Assembly (NCBI GenBank): GCA_943735955.1
Contig: OX030957.1
Coordinates: 10,529,100 to 10,593,099 of the forward strand
Reading direction: 5' to 3'
From: Piscicola geometra
Taxonomy: Eukaryota; Annelida; Clitellata; Hirudinida; Piscicolidae
DNA: 64,000 bases
The notes below the pieces were generated by a model, which was given only the letters and a program-made list of their open reading frames with translations, ran no database searches and was not told the origin of the DNA. The first letter of the stretch is position 1, and each line of letters starts with the position of its first letter. Positions 1-10,700 of the stretch are shown in pieces. Made by a program: the position numbers and the translations under genes.

Positions 1-1
1 T

Positions 2-220
2 GTGAGTATTCACCAGGTAGAAGGAAAATGGTTTAAACAAATATTCAAACCTGTTGAATATGTGATGAAAGAAGTTGTAAAAATTGTTAAAAAAACTGGT
101 AAAGAAATAAGAAGAGACTGGAGAAGAAGGGAAGAATGTCGTATAAGAAAAAAAATTGCTTTGATTGAAGGAGAGAGCAAATCGCGCGTTAGAGGGATAA
201 AAAAAAGTGAAGTTGGTTAA
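2..220 (+). CDS. Possible partial coding segment at the window edge
   Basis: An open frame runs in from the left edge and stops at 218-220 (TAA... region just before an A-rich tract). The 72-residue product is strongly basic (many Lys/Arg, with an RRDWRRREE stretch) and amphipathic-looking, unlike the random AT-rich frames around it. No domain is recognised. It could be the last exon of a plus-strand gene entering from the left, or a fragment of a mobile-element protein. It begins with GTG, not ATG, so no start is claimed. Weak call. Confidence 0.2.
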   Translation: MSIHQVEGKWFKQIFKPVEYVMKEVVKIVKKTGKEIRRDWRRREECRIRKKIALIEGESKSRVRGIKKSEVG

Positions 221-1545
221 AGACAAAAAAATTCGAAAAGAAGATTTAAAAAAAAGTAAGATTATAATTATAATTTTCATGAATATGTTGAAAAAGATTT
301 GCAAAGTTGGACCTAAACGGGTTTGATAACATTTCCAAGTTTGCATTAACTCTCACTCTTCTGTTTTGGTTGCAGACTTATTGTTGCCTTAATTTCATAA
401 GAAAATAAAATGTTTTCTGTTATATATTATGAAGAAATTAATAATTAAATTTTTTTTTCATTCATGATTTTTAACTTCAGGCAAGACTTTGAATTAATCA
501 ATTCATTCATGACCCTCTTTTTACTTTCTAAACATTGAAATATATATATATATATATACATATTTTTGAATAAGTCGTTTCTTGTTCGAAAGTTGAATAA
601 ACGGAGTCAATACAAGAATAAATGATTTTATTTCGTTTATTATACCTTCATCCATGTGAATCGATCAATTAGAAAGTGCATTTAGAAACCATGTATAATT
701 TTAATAAACTTAAAAAAATGTGTGGTTATTTACTTTCATTAATGAATCTTGAAATAATTATAAAAGTAATCACCGTCTATTAAAAGTAATGATAACACTT
801 TTTTTTAGAAAACAGTTACTGAAACCATGGGATCTCTTGAATAAATTAGATGCAAATACTCGGAGCGATTTTAAATTCTCCCCTAAAATTTTTCTAACCA
901 ACGCTACCATGCGGGAACAATTACTCAAATGAAGCTATATAAACACTTATTTTGTAAATTTTAAAATTAGTCTTTTGTTATTGCTAGTGTTTCACGTTTG
1001 GTTTTCGCTTACTGTTACTGTTTAAAACCAATTTTCCTATCCTAATTTTTTAATATTAAAAACAACTCTAAAGATACATTTTTATATTTAACATTACAAT
1101 TCATTGCGATAAAAGGAATTAGATTTGTTCTGAACTTGTAACAATTTATGCATTTTAATGTGTGCGACTTATAACGGCCTAAACCAATTTTTGAGAAAAA
1201 CCACATGAAAAAAAACTTCCCAATATAAATGTTCTAAATACAATATTAATTAAAAAATTATTCAAGTCTTTTATTAAAAAAAATTTTTTTTGCATCTAAA
1301 TGATCAATTACTGGTACGAATAAAAATTAGCAGCCTTAGTGTTCGTGTATACTCCACTATAAAATGCTCATCATTATCAATACTATTTTAGAATCTATTT
1401 TTACTTAGGTATTTTGTCCCTAAAACCATCGGTTGATTCTTAAAAACTATTGCATCATTATATATCATGATATATCAGTATTTAAAAGAATGCAAGAATT
1501 GAACATCTCTTAGCTAGATCTTTTATTTTTCGCCAACTAGCATTC
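221..1545. other. AT-rich gene-free stretch
   Basis: Poly-A/T-rich sequence with a short TA dinucleotide run near 540-556 and no credible exon on either strand. Around 893-1010 a segment (CTAACCAACGCTACCATGC, then TTTGTTATTGCTA about 75 bases on) resembles 14354-14465, which suggests a dispersed repeat. Confidence 0.5.
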
Positions 1546-1548
<3 letters not shown>

Positions 1549-1639
<91 letters not shown>

Positions 1640-1646
1640 TGTGTTT
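1549..1646. repeat. (GT)n microsatellite
   Basis: About 95 bases of almost pure GT dinucleotide, ending in a few GTTT interruptions. It sits in gene-free DNA. Confidence 0.98.
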
Positions 1647-2184
1647 TTGTAAAAGCTTTTTTAAAGAATTAAAAGCGACGAAGAATGGAGGAGGGCGAAA
1701 TTGTTAATAAAGCAGGCTGGTTGCAGAAAAAAATCATATAAATATTAATTATTATTACTATTATTAGTATGATCGCTCTTACAGAGATAATATTTAAAAA
1801 ATAATAAAGAAGGTTTTTATTATATTCAAGAATAACAGCATGGCATAGCTGTGGTGTGATGGCGAGATACAAGAATGGAGAATTGAAGAAATGGCGGATG
1901 GTGACGGAAGATGTAATGGGAGTTTTTAAGTTTGCAAGTTTCTTTAAGATGGTTAGAAAGCGTCAAACCAATCGAATAATTTTGCCACTACAGCATCTAT
2001 TAGTATAAGAAGTAAATAATTAAATATTAAAGCTCCACTTTGAATATTAAAAAAAAATCAGTACTTAAATAATAAAAACTTAATATATGCACCAAACAAC
2101 CGAATTAATGTAGAGATAAATATTGAATATATAAAAAATGTGTTAATAAATAATGAATGTGAAGCAAGTGTCAGAGAATCATCC

Positions 2185-2990
2185 ACAACTCCACTTGATT
2201 AACCCACCTCCACTCAACGCCTGGCTGTATAACTCTTCAGATCAACAAATACTTCTGAACAGACAAACTCCCAATCGGACGACCTCCAAGCCCTCAAAAT
2301 GTACATATACTACAGGAATTTAGAAAACATTTTTCGAATCAAAAGCATGAAGACACCGAAAGTTGCGGAGGCCTCGGAAAGTGACCGTGCAAGCTTCATC
2401 GTCGTCGTTGGTGTTGGTGGTGGTGAGCTTCGATGAGTCCCAACGACGAATCATACTCGAAGACTCCAAGCCACGCCTGAACAATAAAAAGAGCAATAAA
2501 ACTCAAGTGAGTGCTTAGACGTCTTTAAGAACTACTTGCATTTTACCAGGCTTGCGAGAGCAGACAACGCACTTGCACTCAAAAACAACTTCGATCCCGC
2601 ATGCCCTGCACACACACACACACACACGAAAAATCAGTGCAGTTCTGTCTGGCTCCAGGTGAATGCCTCTACAAGCTATCATTCCGCAACAAGCTCTAGA
2701 CATGAGCGCAAATCGAAGAGGGTTTGCTTGATTGGAAGGAGAGCATTATCTTAAGGAGCCACCGACGCTCCAGAAACAAACGAAAATATAAGAAGCAGTG
2801 TAATTAGAATAGAGGCGGCCTACTAGAGTGGCCGTCAAGCACGCCAGAGACGATGTATGCAAGCACGCAGTCTACGAAGATGCTTTAAGAAATTAAGTAG
2901 CCCGAAAATAATATTTGTAAACGCAGTGCGATGAGCGAACATTATTTCGAAGGCGATATGTTGCTTGCATTCAAAGCAGCAAGTTGCAAG
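2185..2990. other. GC-richer tract, no assignable gene
   Basis: This stretch is clearly less AT-rich than its flanks. On the minus strand, an acceptor-like TATTGTTCAG just upstream of 2476 opens two frames of 27 and about 54 codons. It might therefore hold a terminal exon or UTR of the minus-strand gene whose last visible donor is at 7719, but no homology supports that. An (AC)n run lies at about 2609-2628. Confidence 0.25.
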
Positions 2991-3081
2991 AGACCCCACA
3001 TATCATCATCATCATTACCGCCATCTCCACAACCTCCACCCTCACTCCCACTAATAATTGAAACCCTTTTCAATATACCTC

Positions 3082-3094
3082 ATAACCATCATCC

Positions 3095-3128
<34 letters not shown>

Positions 3129-3222
3129 AACCCTCATCATCATCATAACCATCATCCTCATCATCATCATAATCATCATCATCATCACAACCCTCATCAT
3201 CATCATACTCATCATCATCATC
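3082..3222. repeat. (CAT)n triplet array
   Basis: About 140 bases of imperfect CAT/ATC triplets, with interspersed ACC and CTC units. The poly-His reading is a by-product of the repeat. Confidence 0.95.
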
Positions 3223-3488
3223 GTGGTAAATTGACGTTTAAGCTAGTTACAATAACAGCATCTAGACAAGCAGCTTGCATATCCTGACGACGTATCAAGT
3301 GGGTGCTTGAGGGTTCATGCTGAGGGTTCGTGATAGAGGCAGTGTCACGAGTGGCTGCAGGGATGCTGCACTACCACCAAGAAGAAGCAAACAACCAAGA
3401 GATGTGTGGTTGAGAAGGTGCATACCTTAGTGGTTGTGGTTGAAAGAGGTGGGGGTGGTTGGAGAAAGTTGTGGCTGGTAGAAGTGGA

Positions 3489-4885
3489 AGGTGGGTGGAG
3501 TAGATGGGAGGTGGTTGGGGGAGATGGGAGGTGGTTGGAGGAGATGGGAGGTGGTTGGAGGGGATGGGAGGTGGTTGGAGGTGGGTGGAGTAGATGGGAG
3601 GTGGTTGGAGGTGGGTGGAGTAGATGGGAGGTGGTTGGAGGGGATGGGAGGTGGTTGGAGGTGGGTGGAGTAGATGGGAGGTGGTTGGAGGAGATGGGAG
3701 GTGGTTGGAGGTGGGTGGAGTAGATGGGAAGTGGTTGGAGTAGATGGGAGGTGGGTGGAGTAGATGGGAGGTGGTTGGAGTAGATGGGAGGTGGTTGGAG
3801 TAGATGGGAGGTGGTTGGAGGGGATGGGAGGTGGTTGGAGTACATGGGAGGTGGTTGGAGGGGATGGGAGGTGGTTGGAGGTGGGTGGAGTAGATGGGAA
3901 GTGGTTGGAGTAGATGGGAGGTGGGTGGAGTAGATGGGAGGTGGTTGGAGTAGATGGGAGGTGGTTGGAGTAGATGGGAGGTGGTTGGAGGGGATGGGAG
4001 GTGGTTGGAGGTGGGTGGAGTAGATGGGAAGTGGTTGGAGTAGATGGGAGGTGGGTGGAGTAGATGGGAGGTGGTTGGAGTAGATGGGAGGTGGTTGGAG
4101 TAGATGGGAGGTGGTTGGAGGGGATGGGAGGTGGTTGGAGGTGGGTGGAGTAGATGGGAAGTGGTTGGAGTAGATGGGAGGTGGGTGGAGTAGAGGGGAG
4201 GTGGTTGGAGTAGATGGGAGGTGGTTGGAGGTGGGTGGAGTAGATGGGAAGTGGTTGGAGTAGATGGGAGGTGGGTGGAGTAGATGGGAGGTGGTTGGAG
4301 TAGATGGGAGGTGGTTGGAGTAGATGGGAGGTGGGTGGAGTAGATGGGAGGTGGTTGGAGTAGATGGGAGGTGGTTGGAGTAGATGGGAGGTGGTTGGAG
4401 GTGGGTGGAGTAGATGGGAAGTGGTTGGAGTAGATGGGAAGTGGTTGGAGTAGATGGGAGGTGGGTGGAGTAGATGGGAGGTGGTTGGAGTAGATGGGAG
4501 GTGGTTGGAGGGGATGGGAGGTGGTTGGAGGAGATGGGAGGTGGTTGGAGGAGATGGGAGGTGGTTGGAGGAGATGGGAGGTTGTTGGAGGAGATGGGAG
4601 GTGGTTGGAGGAGATGGGAGGTGGTTGGAGGAGATGGGAGGTGGTTGGAGGAGATGGGAGGTGGTTGGAGGAGATGGGAGGTGGTTGGAGGAGATGGGAG
4701 GTGGTTGGAGGTTGTTGGAGGAGATGGAAGGTGGTTGGAGGTGGTTGGAGAAGATAGGAGGTGGTTGGAGGAGATAGGAGGTGGTTGGAGGAGATGGGAG
4801 GTGGTTGGAGGAGATGGGAGGTGGTTGGAGGTTGTTGGAGGAGATGGGAGGTGGTTGGAGGAGATGGAAAATGGTTGGAGAAGTG
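3489..4885. repeat. G-rich 20-bp minisatellite with higher-order structure
   Basis: About 70 tandem copies of a 20-base unit close to GTGGTTGGAGTAGATGGGAG. Variants at positions 11-13 (TAG, GAG, GGG) and 5 (T/G) form blocks. The marker GTGGGTGGAGTAGATGGGAA begins at 3711, 3881, 4011, 4141, 4231 and 4401, so part of the array repeats with a 130-base higher-order period. From about 4500 the units switch to the GAGATGGGAG type. The plus strand is almost pyrimidine-poor, with GG/GGG every few bases. Open frames through it have no coding meaning. Confidence 0.98.
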
Positions 4886-5250
4886 TTAGTGTTTGAGAGT
4901 TTTATTTATTAAGATGAAGTCGCCGAATTGAAAGATGAAAGTCAAATCCTCATCATAATGCAAGAATTACTACTAATAATAATGATAATATAAAAATTAT
5001 GATAATTAACTAGTGATAGCAAGAGATAGCAAGTGATTGAGAGTGTGGCACTGAGATGGTAGCATGGCCTGATTGAGTGGAACATCTCCCCAATGGTGCT
5101 CCTTAGACCCATCTGACGGGTGTCTGCCCCAATATCGGTGTGATTACTGTTGCTGCTAGGTTTAATAGGTTGCCACTATTAATATTTTTGGAGATTATCG
5201 TTGGAGTTGCAAGAGTGCAGACGAAGAAACACACTGAAATGGCAGTGTCT
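4886..5250. other. Unassigned spacer
   Basis: Mixed-composition DNA between the minisatellite and triplet repeats. It includes a less AT-rich segment at 5040-5240 that is open on the minus strand, but no splice-consistent exon could be established. Confidence 0.3.
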
Positions 5251-5254
5251 TCTC

Positions 5255-5635
5255 CATGTTGTTGTTGTTGTTTTCGTTGTTGTTGTTGTTTGAGTTGAGA
5301 ATGCATGAGTGAGTCTCGAAAGAGGATCATGATGAGGGTGAAGATGAGGAAGATGATGAGGAAGATGATGAGGGTGAAGATGAAGAAGATGATGGTGGTG
5401 GTAAGAGAAGTAATGGTGGTGGTGGTGGTGGAAAGGGAAGTAATGATGATGATTGTGGTTGAGGGGATACTGAGAAAAACGATGATGGATGCATTGCCCA
5501 TGCCACAAAGAGCATCCCCACCACAGATGAAGCTAATTACAAAATTTTGATGATTGCAGTGGTGGTGTTGATGATTGCAGTGGTGGTGTTGATGATTGCA
5601 GTGGTGGTGGTGGTGGTGGTGGTGATAGAGAAGAT
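5255..5635. repeat. Cluster of triplet repeats (TTG, GAT/GAG, GGT)
   Basis: Short neighbouring arrays: TTG/GTT (about 5257-5297), GATGAGG/GAAGAT (5325-5400), GGT/GAT (5395-5455) and GGTGGTGTTGATGATTGCA units followed by GGT (5555-5625). All frames through them are low-complexity artefacts. Confidence 0.85.
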
Positions 5636-5816
5636 TTTAGAAATAAAAGTAAGATGGTGATAATTATGATGATTGCGATTTGTACATTGATTAAATGAAA
5701 AGGGTCAAGCATAGCAAGGACAGGTTGTAAAATAAATTTTGAGAATCGAAACCTTAGCCTTGAGAGCGGAATTATACATTTAAATTTGGAAATGCTGATA
5801 AAAAATATTGAAAGTA

Positions 5817-6043
<227 letters not shown>

Positions 6044-6265
6044 CAAAAAAATAAAAGTGATACAACAAAAACTTACAAATATTTAGGGTATATATAAAGT
6101 CTTCCTTAGACGGCACTAGAACAAATAATAACAAGCGTAAAGTGTTGTAAATGCTGGAGCAGCGGTGAGAGTAGTCAAAGCAGGAACTGAAAGCGCATGA
6201 GATGTGCACACCAGAGTGCTGCAAAGCGAGTTAGCCAGTGTTATGCCATCATGGTAACATGGTAA

Positions 6266-6420
6266 CCACGCCATGCCACGCCATGCCATGCCATGCCATG
6301 CCACGCCATTTGCTGTCCAGCTGTGAGTGCATTTGTCGTTGTTGTAGTTGTGTGAGAGGGGTGATGATTGTGGTGGTGATGATGTTGTTGATGATGATTA
6401 TGGTGATGATGATGATGTTC
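6266..6420. repeat. (CCATG)n run and (GAT)n run
   Basis: Pentanucleotide CCATG/CCACG copies (about 6268-6309) are followed at about 6360-6418 by GAT/GTG triplets. Confidence 0.85.
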
Positions 6421-6439
6421 TTGGAAGCTCTATTGACCA

Positions 6440-7235
6440 CTTGAGGGGTACACCTTGACGTCTACATGCAGAGTGGATTATTCATTCATTTAAATAATAA
6501 AAATTTATCACATTTAAAATGAGTTTGAATCAATAAGATTGCTTCTTTCCTAAGACTGCTTTATATTGATTTGATTGAAGAAGTATGTAAATATAATGAT
6601 GCTCTTGTGAATGGAATAGTGCAATTCTCGAATAATAGAATTTGTGTAAAAATTTGCAAGAAAAACAATGTGGAAGTATGAATGGTTAAGCGATAACTCA
6701 CCTTTGCTCTTCAGCACTTCTTTGAAAACTGTGATGAAAAGTTATTTTGAATGTAATTGAATGTAGCTAAGAATATAAATGCAAATCAAATATGATTTAT
6801 AAAATCATTTTAAAAAATGAGAGCTTTTTATTTTTTTACTTAGGGATGGCAAGGAGTACCCGAATATTTAGAAAAAATAAAAAAAATTAAAAATATACAA
6901 GATTAAAAATTTTTTTTTATAAACACGGGCATCATGTTTTATGTTAAAAAAAATAATTTTTTAAAACGAACAAATTAAAAACACATTTTTTATATAAAGG
7001 AAATTTTAAAGTAAATCCACTCTGTATATCTTGTTCAATTTTAAATTGGGAAAAATATTTCACGTCCATGCAATGCGCGCTTAACGATTTCTTTAAAGGT
7101 GTAACAGTGTCTCAATAAAAGCCTTAGAGACAACTCTAGGGGACTACTTTTCCTATTTACAGACATTCTTGAATGAATGAGTTGCAAAATACTTGAAAAC
7201 TTGACCTGAATAACTAATGCATAAAAAATAATTAT
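6440..7235. other. AT-rich gene-free stretch
   Basis: A/T homopolymer-rich DNA. No exon, repeat array or RNA gene could be supported. Confidence 0.5.
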
Positions 7236-7620
7236 AATGACCAATCAATCAATCACTAATTATTTCTATAGCGCCCTTAACGAGGTGAACAAAAGCGCTC
7301 AGCCATCACGTTCTGAACAAATAAGTCTTCAGGCCACGACGGATTACTATGAGTGACTTAGTTAAAGTTAGAGAAGAAGGTAAAGAATTCTATAAAAGAG
7401 GACCACAGTAAGAAAAAGATCGTTGAGCAAAAGAGTGTTTAACTGAAAAACGAAAAAAACGTTTAAAGGTAGATGATCTTAGACCAGATTTAGGTTTTTT
7501 AATTAGATTTTTAAGATAAATTGGAGCAGTGCCGTTATGAATTTTAAACATATTTAGGCATATTTTAAAATTCACTCAAAACCTCAAAGGTAACCAATGT
7601 AACAAACGAAGATAAGGAGA
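7236..7620 (-). mobile_element. 3' end of a LINE (non-LTR retrotransposon)
   Basis: Read on the minus strand, this encodes the C-terminal block typical of L2/CR1-like reverse transcriptase proteins: KICLNMFKIHNGTAPIYL, then RSFSYCGPLL followed by a stop where the usual Trp-Asn-Ser-Leu-Pro continues. It then runs into an untranslated tail GCGCTATAGAAATAATT followed by GATT repeats. In-frame stops show that it is dead. The same tail occurs at 22905-22960 and 63025-63055. Confidence 0.75.
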
Positions 7621-7718
7621 AATATGAAAAATTTAGGAGCACGAGCAACTGAAATTGGGTAAATAACAATAAAAATAACAAGAACAACAACAAGAACAAC
7701 AACAGATTTGAGACTCAC

Positions 7719-10700
7719 TCGAATCCAGGTAGATCTGAGCCTTGGTCAGATTGAATTGGCTCTTGCTTGTCGAAATGTCACTTTTCAGATGATTGCTCGG
7801 GGATATAGGAGGTGATGATGATGATTGTTTAAAGAGTGGTGGTGATGATGATGGTTTGTGGTGTGGTGAAACGACTGGTGATGAATGGATGTTTGACGAG
7901 TGGTTGGCTTCATGGCAGTTCTGAGGTGAATCTGTGTTGCAAGCTCTCGAAGGAGACGATTCAGTAATACAGTGGTTCTGTGCATTGTTGTGCAGTGGTG
8001 GTTGTTCTGTTGGCGACTTGGCGTCCATCTTGTCTCTGTGGTTGTGTCGGTGGAAGGAGTTTGAATGCCTGTTAAGTCTTGAGTCCTTGCTCACGTGCGG
8101 TGGTGGCGGTGGCGGCAGTCGGTGCATGTGTGACGGTAAGATGTACTGGTTGAAGTAGGGCATTTTGTGGTTGTTGGCGTTGAAAAAGTGGTTGTTATGG
8201 CTGGGATAGTTTGTGTGGTTATTGAGGTGATGTGGAGGGCTGTTGTAATGTTTGTCAATTGGGCTGGTGAGTTGGAGGTGGTTGGGAGGGCTATGGTGCA
8301 TGCTGTGGTGTGGTGCATGCATGTTGTTGTAGTGGTGTGATTGTTGGTGGTTGCTAGGCAGCACCATCATGGGCATGCTGAAAGGCAGGAAGAATTGAGA
8401 AAGGTGCATGGGTGGTGGTGGCCGTGGAGGCTGCATGAAGGTTGCGAAAGAACGACCCATGGGCGGGCTGAGAGGGTTCTGTGGAGAGAAGTGAGGGGGT
8501 TGTTTGGAGGGAGGAACAGAAGAGGGACTGCACGATTGGTGCTGTGGCCGCATGTAGTTGTTGTTGTTGCTGCTCTCCCAATCTCCATCGCAGCATCCTC
8601 TTAATAGTTTCTTATTGAGTTCATTCTGGTCCAGACTTTGACTCATGATGTTGACGGGGTGTGCTGTGAGGGTGGAAGAGTCGGCATGCATGGCATGTGG
8701 CTTGTTGTTCGTGGTGGCAGCGTCAAGAAGCGTTGAATTTACAATGGGCGTATGTACAAACGTCAAGTCACTAGCATTCCCTACAAACGCCATCTTGTCT
8801 GGAGCGTCTGCATTGAAGGCTTCATCACTGGCGTGCTTAGTGGAGGCGTTGGATGTTTGAGTGTTGTGGGAGGTGGTTGAGGAGGGGAGAGGCGATGATG
8901 ATGAGTTGGTGTCATCGAAGCCGAACATGAAGCAGTGCTGGCTGCTGGTCGTCTTGGCCAGGTGTTTGGTGTCCAGGAAGAAGCCTCCCACGTGACCTGA
9001 AGCAGCAGTAGCAGTAGTTGCTGGTGGAGGTCTGGAAGTGTCACTGTTTGAGAGGGGCTTACTATTTGAAACGCTGTTGTTGTTCGTGGAGAAAGACTGC
9101 AAGTGTTCGGCTGCTGTTGTTGTTGTTGTTGTTGTGGTTGCGAGTTGGTAAGGAGAGTCAGATGTTGATGCAAATGATTGATTGGGGTTGCGCATACCAG
9201 TTGTCATAGTTGTAGAAGTGTTTGTAATAGTATTAGAAGTGGCAGTGTTATTAAATTTATTATTCGTTGAAGAAGTGATGATAGTGTTCATAGTAGCGGT
9301 AGTAGTAGTAGTTGTGGTAGAAGCAGCAGTACTTTTAGCAAGTGTTGCGTTTGAACGGGGCTTGAATGAGGTTTGGTTGAAGGTGGAAGAGTGCAGTTGT
9401 GGTGAAGAGATTGGTCTGGTGAAGGAAGAGACCTTGTATGCATTCAATGCAGGCATGCCTTCAGTGGTGGTGGTGATGGTGGTGATCAGACCTGCCTTGC
9501 TGACCGCCTCAACGTTTTTGCATGCCTTGGCAGAGTTGCACTCTCTAGGCGGCTTGCATGCGGTGTGTTTGCTCCTGTTGTTGAGCAAGACATGGTCTGT
9601 GCAGGGATTGCCCTTGCTGGAGTCTTGACTGTCACTGCTGTGGTGCTTTGACTTGACTTTCTTGCGCTTCGTCACCACTGAGAAGGATGAGGCGATCTTG
9701 GGGGCTTCGTCACTGGTGTTGTAGTGCTTGAAGGCGTCGGTGGCGTCTTGAAAAGAAACCTGTTCGGAAGAGTCTTCATTGTGGGCAGCCTTGTAGAAAG
9801 AAGATGAGACGCTGATGAACTTGTCAATGTGGTCAAGGCTGTTGATCGACGTGCTTTGTCGGTGTGTCTTGGTGCATGGCGCTGCCTTCTCCTGCCTGGC
9901 CACCTCCTCGCACTGCTTCATGAGTGGCTTCGATGCGGTCTCAAGCACTTGCTCACCACCGTCATTATGCGCAGGAGAATCGCTTGAAGTCTTGATGCTG
10001 ACGTCAACCTCCTTCGAGGCAATGTCACTGCCACTGAAGTCGATCGTCACCTCTTCTTCTTCCTCCTCCTCTCCATTCAGAACCTTCCTTTCAGGCTCCT
10101 TTGAAGGTTGGCATGCCTTAACTTTGCTCTCCTTGGCAGCATCACTTGAAGCTTCCACCACCTGACCGGCCTTTTCCTTGCCGCCTGTTGCGACCTTCTT
10201 CTTGCTCCTCTTGTGCACCTTCTCAGAGCCGCCTTTGTTGTTCTCGATGAAGTCGATGATCTCGTCGAGTGGCTTGCTTCCCACATAGTCAGGCACGCCG
10301 TCAGACGTGGTCGTGTGCTGCTTCTTGCTCCTCATCTTCCTCCGTTGCAGCATCTCCTGGTACCTGTTCGGCTTGCCTGCCGCCTCGCCGTCCAAGTGGC
10401 TGATGATGGGAGCGAAGGTGGTGCTTGATGGAGTGGTGCATGCTGTGCCGGAGGTTGAGGTGGAGTTGTAGCCGGATAGTTCTCTCAGGGTGAGCGACTT
10501 ATCTTTGATGTTGTTGTTGTTGTTGTTACTTCTGTTGTAGACGTCGTCAGCGCCAGTGGATGAAGTGAACGTTTCAAGTTCAAGCTCTTCAGCAATCACT
10601 GTGGTGGTGGCATCTCGGTGTGAGCTCACCAATGCATGCAAGATTATCACTTGTTTTGACTGATCATATCGTTTAACAGTTACTCTAAATATTGTTTATG

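Noticed and set aside
2931..3287. 118-codon His-rich open frame
   Set aside because: Entirely produced by the CAT triplet array; no splice signals or homology.
3406..4896. Several long Gly/Trp/Glu-rich frames on both strands
   Set aside because: Artefacts of the 20-base minisatellite; parallel frames are open simultaneously and the stop/start pattern follows the unit.
8091..9628. Numerous overlapping plus- and minus-strand frames
   Set aside because: Shadows of the large low-complexity exon 10598-7719; they lack splice support.
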